Source: Peribacillus deserti (GTDB lineage Bacteria; Bacillota; Bacilli; Bacillales; DSM-1321). Taken from it: 64,000 bases of DNA. Location: contig NZ_JAFBFI010000015.1 of the NCBI RefSeq assembly GCF_016909175.1, positions 1 to 64,000 of the forward strand. The letters run 5' to 3'. The notes under the pieces are model-generated. The model worked only from the letters and a program-made list of their open reading frames with translations, was not told where the DNA came from and made no database searches. The translations under genes and the position numbers were made by a program. How positions within the stretch are numbered: position 1 is the stretch's first letter; every line of letters starts with the position of its first letter. This document shows, piece by piece, positions 1 to 8,779 of the stretch.

Positions 1-77
1 CAAGCAACCAGGCACTCTTTTAAAAATACAGAATGAGCTGTCTTCTTTAGTATTGCCTTTTTGACTGTATCTCAGAA

Positions 78-460
78 TTAATTTTCATGGGAGTTAAAGA
101 ACGAATATTTACTAACATAAATGATATCGTGTCGGCAACCTTTCAAAGGATCATCGATATAAATCCAGTCCTCATTCTTGACTCAAAGCTCCTTACAATA
201 CTCTTCTGCTTCTTGCATATATTCCAAGCAACAATCTGCAAAGCAAGCCGTATCCTCTACAGTATTATATAAAAACACATAGATTCCATCGGTTGAATTA
301 TAAACATTACCTTGCAAATGTTCTCAACCTTTTCTTTAAGTAACGCATATTCCTCATTTAACCACCCTTTAACCATACTATGGTACTGTTTTAACTCATT
401 TTCATTTCAACTTTACGAATACCAATAGCCTTTTTTGTATCAGCAAGGAATTTCCAAATT
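78..460 (-). pseudogene. decayed small-protein gene, family not named
   Basis: Reading the minus strand from about 460 down to a stop at 78-80 gives protein-like segments in shifting frames: NFLADTKKAIGIRK, then KGWLNEEYALLKEKVEN, then GIYVFLYNTVEDTACF followed by an in-frame TGA, then EDWIYIDDPLKGCRHD. The order and the acidic, Cys-containing ending suggest one gene broken by at least two frameshifts and a stop. I cannot name the family. Positions 461-706 hold no other gene that I can see. Confidence 0.4.
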
Positions 461-706
461 CATATCCTCCGAAACGGGCATCTATTTTCAGCATATATAT
501 CTACATATTACAGATGTTGCACAAACTTTACACATGGTACCTAAATTCCTCATCAAAACAGCAGGTCCATCAGAAATTGAACAATAAATTCTCTTAATTC
601 AGGAGCATTTTTATATCTAATTCTCCCACCCCTATTTTGCTTGTATTCATAAAAGTACCACCCACCTTATTAACTTAAATGACTGTCTAGTAATTTAATA
701 AATATA

Positions 707-731
707 AAGGAGTTGCCGGTGGCAACTCCTT
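707..731 (-). terminator. terminator of the MEDS gene
   Basis: Perfect 11-bp arms AAGGAGTTGCC and GGCAACTCCTT around a 3-nt loop. On the minus strand the stem is followed by an AT-rich tail. It lies about 40 nt past the stop of the MEDS gene. Confidence 0.75.
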
Positions 732-770
732 CAAAACTAAAGTATCATTCACTAACCAATTATTTTAATT

Positions 771-1328
771 TTAGGTTTGCTTTAAGTAAACTACTTCATC
801 ATCTGTTAACATTACTCCGTGACATCTCATTAACAATTCTTTTAATGAATCAGATGTTCGTTTAGAATCATAAGCACATACTGAAGTTATTCCTTTTTCT
901 TTTACTAAGCTGTCCACTTGCTTTTCATATTCAACTACATCATCGTTAATTTCTTTATCTTCTCCCCATTCTATAAGTCCCCACGAACATAATGAAGCCC
1001 CTTTTTCTATGAACGGTTCAATATTTTTTAAGAAATAATTAACAATAGTATGTGGGTGAAAATTCCCATTTGAATAGTAAAAGTCATAATTATTTATGAA
1101 ATGCAAGTTTTCCAATTGTCCCTTACTTAATTCTTTTTGTAACTTTTTATTTATATCAAGCATGTGTCTATCATTTTCAGCCAGAAGAATATGGTCACCG
1201 TTCTTAATTCCCGTAACAATAAAAGAAACAACATTATGAATGTAATTTTCTTTATTGTTATAGTGATAAAAGATATGTCCTCCATTTGGTCTTAAATCAT
1301 TTATCAAGGTTTCTAATAGATTGCTCAT
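771..1328 (-). CDS. MEDS-domain (DcmR-like sensory) protein
   Basis: About 185 residues matching the MEDS sensory fold: an N-terminal GGHIFYHYNN stretch, a hydrophobic FIVTGIKNGDHILLAEN strand-helix, and a C-terminal ITSVCAYD segment. MEDS domains are named from DcmR and act as small-molecule sensors. Here the domain stands alone without a DNA-binding partner, so its output is unknown. The ATG at 1328 has GAGGGG eight bases upstream; a GTG one codon earlier is also possible. It is followed by a strong terminator and is monocistronic. It is intact, unlike several neighbours. Confidence 0.75.
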   Translation of the reverse strand: MSNLLETLINDLRPNGGHIFYHYNNKENYIHNVVSFIVTGIKNGDHILLAENDRHMLDINKKLQKELSKGQLENLHFINNYDFYYSNGNFHPHTIVNYFLKNIEPFIEKGASLCSWGLIEWGEDKEINDDVVEYEKQVDSLVKEKGITSVCAYDSKRTSDSLKELLMRCHGVMLTDDEVVYLKQT

Positions 1329-1634
1329 CACAACTTCCCCTCAAAATCATAAAATCGAATTATATTATAGCAATTTACTTCTCTTAAATATATAGTTAAT
1401 TTTCCTTTTATTCTAATAATGTTTGGTATTTCGCCGTCGAGAAATTGACTCTATAATGCGAAAATAATTTTTCAGAGGAATTTACCACTAAGCGTATATT
1501 TACTGAAACATAGGTAAAAATGGGAAAAGCGACATATTTACTGAGATTGTACTTTTTATTGAGAATTAAGACTACTAATTCAAATTGGGTGCCAGGACTT
1601 GAACAAGTCGTCGGTTGAAAAAATAGGTGATGAA

Positions 1635-2192
1635 ATGGCAAAGGATTATCCATCTTTTCAGGAAGTGCAAAATGTAAGGGAAAAATTTAAGAATATATCA
1701 TACCAACACTGGGTTAATGATGATTTGTTCACTTGGAAATGGTGGTTCCTACTTTTTTTATCAATCTTTCCGTGGATTGTTTGGTGGAAAATTGTAGATA
1801 AAAGAAGGTTGCCTGAAATTTTAATGTTTGGGTTAATAATGGCAACCTTCGCCTTTTTATTAGATAACATAGGAACCGATTTAATGTGGTGGGAATACCC
1901 AGATAAACTACTCCAAATGATACCACCTCTATTGCCTGCAGACTTAACACTTGTGCCTTGTATAGTTATGTTAATTTACCAATGGACGAAAACTTGGAAA
2001 TCATTCCTGTTAGTTAATTTTATTGTTTCCCTTTGGTCCGTTTACTTAGGAGAGACCTTTTTTATTTGGTTGGATTTGTACAAACTTCTTGAGTGGAAGC
2101 TAATCTATTCAGTGCTTTTTTATAATATTGGTGGAACAATCGCCAGATGGTTAGTATTAAAAACATTCTCAATAAGTAAAAAAGCCCACTAG
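1635..2192 (+). CDS. CBO0543-family membrane protein
   Basis: About 185 residues with five or six hydrophobic segments. It has an FTWKWWFLL start, a LDNIGTDLMWWEYP centre and a DLTLVPCIVMLIYQW motif, the hallmarks I associate with the CBO0543 family of Firmicutes membrane proteins of unknown function. The ATG at 1635 is preceded by AGGTGAT. An upstream in-frame TTG at 1599 lacks a site, so the shorter start is chosen. It is the only intact member of three clear relatives in this window; those at 5100 and 12460 are frameshifted. Confidence 0.75.
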   Translation: MAKDYPSFQEVQNVREKFKNISYQHWVNDDLFTWKWWFLLFLSIFPWIVWWKIVDKRRLPEILMFGLIMATFAFLLDNIGTDLMWWEYPDKLLQMIPPLLPADLTLVPCIVMLIYQWTKTWKSFLLVNFIVSLWSVYLGETFFIWLDLYKLLEWKLIYSVLFYNIGGTIARWLVLKTFSISKKAH

Positions 2193-2206
2193 CTAATGCC
2201 AGTGGG
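2185..2206 (+). terminator. terminator after the CBO0543 gene
   Basis: CCCACT/AGTGGG arms overlapping the stop codon region, followed by TTATTTTA. Confidence 0.6.
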
Positions 2207-2229
2207 TTATTTTAGGTATACTTTTTAAC

Positions 2230-2385
2230 TTAATCTTCCTGTTCTATTTGTTTAATAATCCGTTCTTTAATGCCAGTAGCAGCTATACGGTTTAACATAG
2301 CTTCACCTAGTTATTTGTCATTAATAAGAGACTGATCTTTATAACCTGATTCCTTTTGTAGGGCTAATCCGTATTTTAACAAAAA
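2230..2385 (-). pseudogene. small gene remnant with an internal stop
   Basis: The minus strand reads LALQKESGYKDQSLINDK, a TAA, then LGEAMLNRIAATGIKERI to a stop at 2230-2232, all in one frame. The codon pattern is protein-like on both sides of the stop. I do not recognise the family. The remaining gap to 2906 holds one repeat element and nothing else I can support. Confidence 0.4.
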
Positions 2386-2510
2386 GAATCATGTTTTATA
2401 CTTAAAATTAACCCAATATCCCTCGTTTATACCCGAAAGGATCTGACGTAAACCTAGTTTGAACATAATGGAACTGAGTATTCCTTCAGTGTGTTGGATG
2501 CAGTTCAAGC

Positions 2511-2550
2511 CAGTCTTGTGCAACTAACACACCCATTAGTTTAAGAAGCT
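2511..2550 (+). repeat. cassette-array element 1 (right arm)
   Basis: Contains GCAACTAACACACCCATTAG followed by TTTAAG. The two inner stem positions (CTAACA/CATTAG) differ from the usual CTAACG/CGTTAG. No clear left arm. Confidence 0.65.
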
Positions 2551-2906
2551 ATGGCAGGATAATCCCACATCTTTGATTCTTTTATAACGAAGTTTGAATA
2601 GCCCCAAATATCTTCTCCTTAATCCAACGATACAGAGAATCGTATACAGGCCAATACACAATACATTTTTTCTAGGTGTAGTTTCTTCAATTAACGGCCT
2701 ATAAAAGAAGGATTTTAATTGCATTACATGGAAATAAAGGAATGGAGGTTTAAATTTTTTATTCAGCACAATCATGCCGAATATATTTGATAGCAACCTA
2801 CTCTTTACTAACAATAGAAACCAAAATGAACATATGTAACCTAAAAAAACACTTTTAATTTCCTGATCAACTACAAATGTTTTCTTATCATTGTGAGGTG
2901 ATGGAT

Positions 2907-4061
2907 ATGAAGAAAAGGTTTATGACATTGCTTGTATTGCTTTGCTTCCCTCTGTCCAGCTGCTTAAATTCAAACCATGATGAAGTATCCACCGAACCAA
3001 GCAACAAAATAGAGGATGGTCATAGGGTGCCTAAGCCGGATTTTAATAAGGCACACCCTATACCCGTTCCGGTTCCACCGCAATCACATCCAAAGGAAGA
3101 GCTTATCGTATACAACGGACCCATCGAGCATATCTTTTTTCATCCGCTTATTATAAATCCCGAATTAGCTTTTGACGGGGATACAATGGCTAAGGGTTAT
3201 GATGATTATTTTGTTACCGTTAAAGAATTTAAAAAAATGATCGACTCATTGTACCGCGAAAATTTTGTGCTAATTAAAATGTCTGACCTCTTTCAAGAGC
3301 AGATGATCAATGGAAAAGTTACGTTGACGAAGAAAAAACTGAAACTGCCTAAAAGTAAAAAGCCACTACTCCTCTCAGTGGATGATCTAAATTACTATCA
3401 ATATATGAAAGAGAACGGTAATGCGGGTAAACTATTAATAGATCAAGAGGGTGAACTTGCTACCTTTTCAAAAGATAAAACTGGAGCTGAGAGGATTTCT
3501 CGAGACCAGGAAATCGTTCCGATACTCAATTCTTTCGTGAAGGAGCATCCCGATTTTTCCTATAATTCGGCAAAGGGAATTCTTGCATTAACCGGCTATG
3601 AGGGAATTCTGGGATACCGTACCCACGAATTAACGAACAAACGTTATGCTCATGAAAAAGAAGAAGCGAAAAGAGTGGTTGATAAACTAAAGAAAGATGG
3701 CTGGGAATTTGCATCCCATGGTTATGGCCATTTGGATACAAAAAAAGTGAGCCTAAGTACTTTGCGTACTGATACGGAGAGGTGGAAAAAAGAAGTTGAA
3801 TCCCTGATCGGCATAACTAATATCTATATCTATCCATATGGAAGCAGTGTTTTGCCAGGGGATCCTAAATTTCAAGCGTTAAGAGATTATGGGTTTAGTA
3901 TCTTTTGTTCAGTAGGGCCGAATCCTTATCTATCGATTTCAAGGCAATATACGATGATGGATCGGGTCCATATTGATGGGATAGGATTGAGACAACAGAA
4001 AGACATTATGGCCCGTTTTTTTAATAGTGATGAAGTGATGGACCCTGTTCGTCATAAATAG
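2907..4061 (+). CDS. polysaccharide deacetylase-family lipoprotein
   Basis: 384 residues. The signal peptide ends in the lipobox LSSC, so it is probably a membrane-anchored lipoprotein, with a Pro-rich linker after it. The second half carries NodB-type motifs: SVDD (catalytic Asp region), ASHGYGH (metal-binding H-x3-H) and YPYGS. This fold removes acetyl groups from chitin-, peptidoglycan- or exopolysaccharide-type sugars; the substrate here is unknown. The start at 2907 is chosen because GAGGTG lies six bases upstream and translation then begins directly with the signal peptide. An upstream in-frame ATG at 2877 has no site. No neighbour suggests a pathway. Confidence 0.85.
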   Translation: MKKRFMTLLVLLCFPLSSCLNSNHDEVSTEPSNKIEDGHRVPKPDFNKAHPIPVPVPPQSHPKEELIVYNGPIEHIFFHPLIINPELAFDGDTMAKGYDDYFVTVKEFKKMIDSLYRENFVLIKMSDLFQEQMINGKVTLTKKKLKLPKSKKPLLLSVDDLNYYQYMKENGNAGKLLIDQEGELATFSKDKTGAERISRDQEIVPILNSFVKEHPDFSYNSAKGILALTGYEGILGYRTHELTNKRYAHEKEEAKRVVDKLKKDGWEFASHGYGHLDTKKVSLSTLRTDTERWKKEVESLIGITNIYIYPYGSSVLPGDPKFQALRDYGFSIFCSVGPNPYLSISRQYTMMDRVHIDGIGLRQQKDIMARFFNSDEVMDPVRHK

Positions 4062-4302
4062 TTCTGGATGATGCAAACGCCATTTATTGTATATACCTCT
4101 AGAGAATCTACAGCGTCCCGTAAACATCTGCTTTATACGCACCCTTTTTATGTTTCTCGGACTAGCCTTTAAGATTACAGTCATGTATAGAGCGGGAGAT
4201 GAATTATCCGTTTTATTTTATGTGTCCCTCCTCTTTTTTGATGATTGAGCAGGGCCTTCTTAAGTATTACCTTTTTTCAAGTCTAGAGGGAACTTATTTT
4301 CA

Positions 4303-4391
4303 AGTTAATGAAACAACAATAGGGCTGCCGCCACAGCCCATCCTTGTTCAACTAACGCACCCGTTTGTTTAAGTACAATTCTTCACAAACT
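4303..4391 (+). repeat. cassette-array element 2 (near full length)
   Basis: Degenerate left arm AGTTAATGAAACAA, hairpin GGGCTG/CAGCCC, right arm TTCAACTAACGCACCCGTTT, then TTTAAGTACAATTCTTCACA. The 3-prime tail matches elements 5, 8, 15 and 17. Confidence 0.8.
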
Positions 4392-4489
4392 GAAATTTCA
4401 GCAGATTAAATAGCAGTCTCAACAGGTAATGGCCAAAAGCCTGACTAAATTGTCGATATCCGGTTACATGTGTATCCTGCCCCTTTAAT

Positions 4490-4850
4490 TTAACTAGATG
4501 TATGTTCCGCAATTTCAAAAACATTTCCAAAGGGATCTTGAAAGGCGGCATAACATCTGTAGGTATATTTCGTGTAAAAATTTTATAACTTCGATTTCAT
4601 TTCATAAAACGTTTGCTCAACAGAATCTACCTAGAACACCAAAACTGTTCTAGCTTCGTTTGAATAATCCCCTACATGTCCATTCTTTTCGCACTTAAAC
4701 GCAACAAGTTGCGTACCTTATAACTGGAAAATTAATTTATTTTCCTTCTCCAGTATTATAGGCATCTCTAGCAGATTAGCATAAAACCATTTTGCTTCTT
4801 GGAGGTCTGAAACAAACCCCATCACATTTCATAATTTCATCCAACTCTTT
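4490..4850 (-). pseudogene. glyoxalase/VOC-family protein, broken
   Basis: One minus-strand frame gives FVSDLQEAKWFYANLLEMP, then LEKENKLIF, a stop, KNGHVGDYSNEARTVL, a stop, VDSVEQTFYEMKSK, a stop, and finally AAFQDPFGNVFEIAEH. These are the ordered landmarks of a single VOC (glyoxalase/bleomycin-resistance) domain, including the closing DPFGNVFE motif. At least three nonsense codons and an N-terminal frame change make it inactive. It lies alone between elements 2 and 3. Confidence 0.85.
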
Positions 4851-4915
4851 CTCCTCTGCTCTCTGCTTCTAATAATAAGTTCAATATAAATCTGTAGATT
4901 CCTTCTTTGTTTAAC

Positions 4916-4996
4916 TAACCTGCCCCGTTGGTGAAAGAACAAAAAGGGCAGCCGCAGCAGCCTATGATCTTGAACTATCGCACCCGTAAGTTTAGC
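4916..4996 (+). repeat. cassette-array element 3 (full length)
   Basis: Left arm CCTGCCCCGTTGGTGAAAG, hairpin GGCAGCC/GCAGCC region, right arm TGAACTATCGCACCCGTAAG. Left CGTTGGT can still pair with right ACTATCG apart from one wobble and one mismatch. Confidence 0.8.
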
Positions 4997-5099
4997 AGAT
5001 ACTTCAATTAAAGCCTACTTGTATAAACAATTGCTAGATGGTAATTGTATTAAATAACATCGTGTAGAGGGGGCTTAAAGTATTTCAACAACTTCAGGA

Positions 5100-5617
5100 A
5101 TGCACAAATCTTTCTTGGAATATCATCATGCTTTTATGGATAGAATGTCGGCGTGGGAACAGGAAGTACTATTTACCTGGCAATGGTGGCTGGGCATTGG
5201 ACTTACCATAATCCCGTGGATCATTTGGTTGATCTATAGAAAGAAAGATAGCTCTGGCCGTTTGCTTTATTCAGGAACGTTTGTCGCTTTACTTTCTGTC
5301 ACATTGGACAATATAGGAGTCCAATTATCCTTATGGAATTACTTAAAAGCACCTGCTATTCCAGCATATTTTCCTATGATTTCTCATTAATGCCGGTAAT
5401 CATTATGTTTCTTATTTCATGGTTTCATAAAAGAAATCCGTGGGTTATAGGTCTGACTTTTGCAATTATTACCGCTTTTGTCAGTGAACCTATATTTAAA
5501 TGGCTAGGTATATATATGCCAATAAACTGGAAATACGGTTATTCTATTCCATTTTATACTATCATTTATTATGTAGCTCAAAAAATTGCCCATAGTAAAC
5601 ATTTCATTGAATTGTAG
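5100..5617 (+). pseudogene. CBO0543-family membrane protein, frameshifted
   Basis: Residues from ATG 5100 (EVLFTWQWWLGIGL, LDNIGVQLSLWNY) continue in another frame as YDFSLMPVIIMFLISW and NWKYGYSIPFYTIIYYV. Joined, they make a full-length relative of the protein at 1635. The break is a single-base change near 5370-5380, in the stretch TATTTTCCTATGATTTC, where PAYFP should run straight into YDFSLMP. Apart from the shift the sequence is well preserved, so either the decay is recent or the base is a sequencing error. Confidence 0.8.
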
Positions 5618-5628
5618 ACTTCAGGTTC

Positions 5629-5670
5629 GTGGCTTATTCTTTTACGATTTGTACTTAGAATAAGCCACTC
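5629..5670 (+). terminator. terminator after the CBO0543 pseudogene
   Basis: 12-bp perfect arms GTGGCTTATTCT and AGAATAAGCCAC, then TCTTTTGT. Confidence 0.85.
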
Positions 5671-5671
5671 T

Positions 5672-5843
5672 TTTGTAAATTTATCTGATGAGAGAATTAA
5701 AAAAATTGTGGAGTTCGCTGTCAAATATACACCTTCAGCATTCAACTCCCAAACCGCACGTTTGGTTGTGCTAACTGGACAAAACTCATGATAGATTATG
5801 GGATATTACAACGGAAGCTCTAAGAAAAGCCACGCAACGTTAA
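5672..5843 (+). pseudogene. nitroreductase-family fragment
   Basis: Reads LSDERIKKIVEFAVKYTP then SAFNSQTARLVVL, the FMN-binding N-terminal region of nitroreductases (NfnB/YdgI type). After a frameshift it gives HDRLWDITTEALRKAT. It lacks the first 20 or so residues and everything after about residue 75. It begins directly after the preceding terminator, so the break probably predates the present arrangement. Positions 5844-6330 hold no further gene I can support. Confidence 0.75.
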
Positions 5844-6340
5844 GCTTTGGTGTACAGCACCAAAAAAGCCCATTAATAAGTGACTATTAAAGACTCTGGT
5901 TCTATTTTGTAATTCTAAGTACGTATAATTAAAAAAGTTTCATTTTCCTTTAATGCATACATGCTTTGTTTCCCTCCTGACCAGCAATTTTTTTGTGGCA
6001 GAAGCAGGATATTTTACTTGCTGCCCATAGAAGGATATATAGAAATAGTGGTGATGGTACTCATTTATTATATACACCTATTTTCAGAGTGTTACTACTT
6101 AATTGTTCCTGTTAGTCATGTTTTTTGAGGGACAAATCTTTATATTGTTTCATAACATAATAATTAAGAACAACTCATTTCCTCTCTACTAAGCGTCTTT
6201 CCGATTGGATGGGCGTTTTTGTTATTTTTATATTAAATTAACCATTTTTAGTATTAGTAGACTCTCTCCCACACGAATCTATGAAGTCTCTCATATGATG
6301 CTATTGTTAAACCATTACTTTAAGGAGGGAGGCGATATTT

Positions 6341-6580
6341 ATGTCTATCGAATTCTTTGATTTTGAACGCGAAGAAAAACTTAGAAAATGTCGTAAAAAA
6401 GTAAAGAAAATGAAGAAAGTGAATAAAATGATGAAGAAAATAATTTGTGAATTGGACAACAAGGATAAGAAGAGAGACAAAAAGCGAAAGCACGAAGAAT
6501 CTTCATCTTCGGATATGTTCACATGTAAAAAGAAAGATCACGAAGAATCTTCATCTTCAAGCATGTTTAAACATTTCTAA
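6341..6580 (+). CDS. small Lys-rich protein with repeated HEESSSS-MF tail
   Basis: 79 residues. The N-terminal half is strongly basic (runs such as KKVKKMKKVNKMMKK). The C-terminal part has two copies of a motif close to K(H/D)HEESSSS-x-MF, ending KHF. The start is well supported by AAGGAGGGAGG eleven bases upstream, and a terminator follows, so it is a genuine small gene. Charge-segregated Lys/Ser proteins with short repeats occur among spore-coat proteins, but I cannot assign it. The next gene (61 residues) is in the same direction but beyond the terminator. Confidence 0.7.
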   Translation: MSIEFFDFEREEKLRKCRKKVKKMKKVNKMMKKIICELDNKDKKRDKKRKHEESSSSDMFTCKKKDHEESSSSSMFKHF

Positions 6581-6604
6581 TCAACAAACTTAACCTTCTA
6601 AAAA

Positions 6605-6639
6605 AAAGGACAAGCACCCCTGGGGGTATCTTGTCCTTT
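6605..6639 (+). terminator. terminator after the Lys-rich gene
   Basis: AAAGGACAAG and CTTGTCCTTT arms with a GC-rich upper stem (CACCCC/TGGGGG). Confidence 0.8.
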
Positions 6640-6667
6640 CGCTTTAAAAACATGGGGGGTGTGCGTT

Positions 6668-6844
6668 ATGGGTAGAGGCAATGCAAGTCAGCGTCGCGTT
6701 AGAGATACCGCTATAATTCTAACGGATCGACAATTAATTATTATCATTCAATTGCTGCGGAGTGGATTCAGTATCCGAAGAATATCTCGTGAGTTTGGTA
6801 TTGATGAACACACTTTAAGAGAAATTCGTGATCAACTATTTTAA
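6668..6844 (+). CDS. small helix-turn-helix protein
   Basis: 58 residues from ATG 6668, with GGGGGGTG seven to eight bases upstream; an in-frame GTG at 6659 is too close to that site. LIIIIQLLRSGFSIRRISRE followed by FGIDEHTLREI has the length and spacing of a helix-turn-helix, like the DNA-binding parts of recombinases and small regulators. The N-terminus is Arg-rich (SQRRVRDT). No partner domain. A strong terminator follows, so it is a self-contained transcription unit. Confidence 0.65.
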   Translation: MGRGNASQRRVRDTAIILTDRQLIIIIQLLRSGFSIRRISREFGIDEHTLREIRDQLF

Positions 6845-6866
6845 CTTAAAAAGTTCGTTTCCAAAG

Positions 6867-6898
6867 AAAAAGACCGGTTTTTTTACTCGGTCTTTTTT
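6867..6898 (+). terminator. terminator after the HTH gene
   Basis: AAAAAGACCG and CGGTCTTTTTT arms around an 11-nt loop. Confidence 0.9.
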
Positions 6899-6943
6899 GG
6901 CATAAAGCCCTCTTTAAATTACGTCTATATTTTAAAGAAAAGT

Positions 6944-6999
6944 AAAAGGCTGCTACAGAGTCATTGTTCTTCAACAAACGCACCCTTTAGGTGAACAAG
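6944..6999 (+). repeat. cassette-array element 4
   Basis: AAAAGGCTGCTACAGAG then TTCTTCAACAAACGCACCCT. The end overlaps the stop codon of the minus-strand small gene at 6987. Confidence 0.7.
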
Positions 7000-7137
7000 G
7001 TTTGGTATAGAATGAAACCTACCAGTAATATTACAATAACCATTCCACCAATTGTTGGACTTCCATAAAATGTTCTATTCCATCCATCATCAGTGTCTAT
7101 TTTACTGTTTTCTTTAGCTTTGGTGTGCTTTTTCATT
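6987..7137 (-). pseudogene. 49-residue single-pass membrane protein, one-base frameshift
   Basis: ATG at 7137 has an ideal GAGGTGATTTA upstream. The product begins MKKHTKAKENSKIDTDDGW, then a GGG where GG is expected (about 7080-7083) shifts the frame. Past that the original frame gives NRTFYGSPTIGG followed by MVIVILLVGFILYQTLFT, one clear transmembrane helix. The interval is 151 nt, one more than 50 codons. Excellent start signals suggest either a very recent loss or a sequence error. Confidence 0.6.
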
Positions 7138-7230
7138 AAATCACCTCAAACAGGTTTAATTTATTCCATTTTAAAAACTATATTCTTTTTTTAGGGATAT
7201 CAATTCCTTCCTAATCCTCTAATACAAATG

Positions 7231-7304
7231 AAAAATGATGCCGAAGCAGCCATTCTTCCTCAACTAACGCACTCATTAGCTTGAGTACAATTATTCACAA
7301 ACTT
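7231..7304 (+). repeat. cassette-array element 5
   Basis: Hairpin region GATGCCGAAGCAGCC, right arm CAACTAACGCACTCATTAG, then TTGAGTACAATTATTCACAA. Ends 25 nt before the stop of the next minus-strand gene. Confidence 0.8.
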
Positions 7305-7328
7305 TGTAGCCCAATTAATGCTGTATAA

Positions 7329-7760
7329 TTACCTCGCCAGTTCTATTGCCTTTCTAATTGCATATGCAAATTCTCCTTTATTTACAGTCCCGCCCAAATA
7401 AATACGGTCCAAAAGTGAGAAGTATCCACTTTTTTCCCTTTCAAAAAACCCTACACTAAATCCTTCATCTTTATCCCATAATACTTCAACCATCTTTATT
7501 TTCTCAGTTGCTTTTTTATAACTTTTAGCTTTCTTAATTTGTTGAATAGGTGCTTTTTTTATATCGGGTTCCTTTGTATGACATAATTTAAGTGTTTTAA
7601 TAGTAGTATCCTCTAGTTCTTCATCCGATGCCTTGTTGCCCAACTCAAAAAATGTGTCCATTTCTACAATGCCTCTATCAGCATCATAAACTGGTACAAA
7701 GTATAGTAAGCTATCAAAATTATCAATATAAATAATGGCTATTTTATAATTAATTTCCAT
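7329..7760 (-). CDS. hypothetical 143-residue protein
   Basis: A soluble alpha/beta-looking protein with no signal peptide or membrane segment. It starts YKIAIIYIDNFDSLLYFVPV, has a long Lys-rich middle (KKAPIQQIKKAKSYKKA) and ends GEFAYAIRKAIELAR. AAAGGAG precedes ATG 7760 at a normal distance. Size and composition resemble small immunity or toxin-neutralising proteins, but I cannot name a family. It sits alone between element 5 (25 nt past its stop) and half-element 6 (28 nt before its start), the cleanest single-gene interval in the array. Confidence 0.65.
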   Translation of the reverse strand: MEINYKIAIIYIDNFDSLLYFVPVYDADRGIVEMDTFFELGNKASDEELEDTTIKTLKLCHTKEPDIKKAPIQQIKKAKSYKKATEKIKMVEVLWDKDEGFSVGFFEREKSGYFSLLDRIYLGGTVNKGEFAYAIRKAIELAR

Positions 7761-7787
7761 AGGGAATACTCCTTTATTCTATTCAAA

Positions 7788-7815
7788 TAACCTACCCCGT
7801 TAGTTAAATAAGGAA
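7788..7815 (+). repeat. cassette-array half-element 6 (left arm only)
   Basis: AACCTACCCCGTTAGTTAAA then TAAGGA. The matching right arm may be element 7, about 380 bp on, beyond a pseudogene. Confidence 0.65.
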
Positions 7816-7843
7816 CTATTTGATGTATGGCATCCTATCCAAA

Positions 7844-8091
7844 TTACCCCAATCTAAATGCCTTTTTCACTTCTGCGGCTATTTGACCAGGAATAACTTT
7901 CTCACCTATGAAAAATGTTCTGTATGGATTCCTCACTAATATTTAAATAATCCGCTGCTTCTGATATTGAAAAAATCCCTTCTGATGTTTTCTTTGCAAC
8001 ATTGTCTGTCCTGCTTAAGAGCATTTCCAATCCAAAGCCCACTAAAGAGAATACTCAAAGCTAGTATAACAATTGCGTATCCCGTCTTCAT
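7844..8091 (-). pseudogene. membrane-anchored helix-turn-helix protein, broken
   Basis: ATG 8091 follows AGGAAGGGTGAAAA. It reads GYAIVILALSILFSGLWIGN (one transmembrane helix), then after a frameshift EGIFSISEAADYLNISEES, an excisionase-like helix-turn-helix, and after another break GEKVIPGQIAAEVKKAFRLG to the stop at 7844. At least two frame changes. This resembles Bacillus proteins with a short membrane anchor followed by an AlpA/excisionase-like domain. Confidence 0.65.
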
Positions 8092-8168
8092 TTTTCACCC
8101 TTCCTGTCCACAAGTTGTTAAAAAATTGTAACACTTGTTTATCTTATGTTACTCTTTTATTCCTTCCT

Positions 8169-8215
8169 AAAAAGCAACACCTTCTAGAACTAACGCACCC
8201 GATAGTTTAGTAAAG
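8169..8215 (+). repeat. cassette-array element 7
   Basis: Right arm AGAACTAACGCACCCGATAG then TTTAGTAAAG. The central hairpin is eroded to AAAAAGCAACACC. Ends 23 nt before the stop of the Nudix gene. Confidence 0.7.
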
Positions 8216-8237
8216 AAAATTTCCCATTACTTCGGTT

Positions 8238-8711
8238 CTAATCGTAACGAACTAACCTATAACCCTCAGTTAATTCGATATTCCTTTTGTTCTTAATATA
8301 GTTTGTTATTTGCTTATTAATATTTGGTATCAGCAAAATGGAGTCTAGTTCTTCTATAGGGATCCATTTAAATGCGGTCTGATAAGGATCTGGATATTGA
8401 GGTAATCGTGGTATTGAATTATTCTTTAATGTACATTCAAAAATGAGATGCAATCCGTGTTTCTCATTGACGTTATAATCTCCAGATTGTTTATGCGGGG
8501 TAAACTCATAAATTAATGCTAACGGACCAACATCAACTTGTGCTGTAGTTTCTTCTAACACCTCTCTTGCAACACCCTCTAATATAGTTTCACCCGGCTC
8601 TAGTCCTCCACCAGGTAAATTATAATGAATTCCATTATCATCGTACTCCACTAAAAGTACAGAATTCTTTTCTATTATTAGGCCTGTACAGCGTATTCTT
8701 ACGTGTGACAA
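8238..8711 (-). CDS. Nudix hydrolase
   Basis: 157 residues. The Nudix box is complete except at one place: GGLEPGETILEGVAREVLEE fits G-x5-E-x7-R-E-U-x-E-E, with Thr in the place of the usual following Gly. Nudix enzymes hydrolyse nucleoside diphosphates linked to another group, with divalent metal bound by the Glu residues of this box. The substrate cannot be told. It starts with TTG, supported by GAGGTGAAGAC directly upstream. It stands alone between elements 7 and 8, in the same relation to them as its neighbours. Confidence 0.88.
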   Translation of the reverse strand: MSHVRIRCTGLIIEKNSVLLVEYDDNGIHYNLPGGGLEPGETILEGVAREVLEETTAQVDVGPLALIYEFTPHKQSGDYNVNEKHGLHLIFECTLKNNSIPRLPQYPDPYQTAFKWIPIEELDSILLIPNINKQITNYIKNKRNIELTEGYRLVRYD

Positions 8712-8779
8712 GTCTTCACCTCATTTGTTTTTTTAGATGCTGGTTAATCCCTATATAATTCGTCCTATCTATAAAAATA

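Noticed and set aside
87-272. 61-codon plus-strand ORF
   Set aside because: It is antisense to protein-like minus-strand remnants, has no ribosome site and a random-looking product.
2536-2814. 92-codon minus-strand ORF
   Set aside because: No ribosome site, no recognisable pattern, and it begins near element 1; compositionally like non-coding AT-rich DNA.
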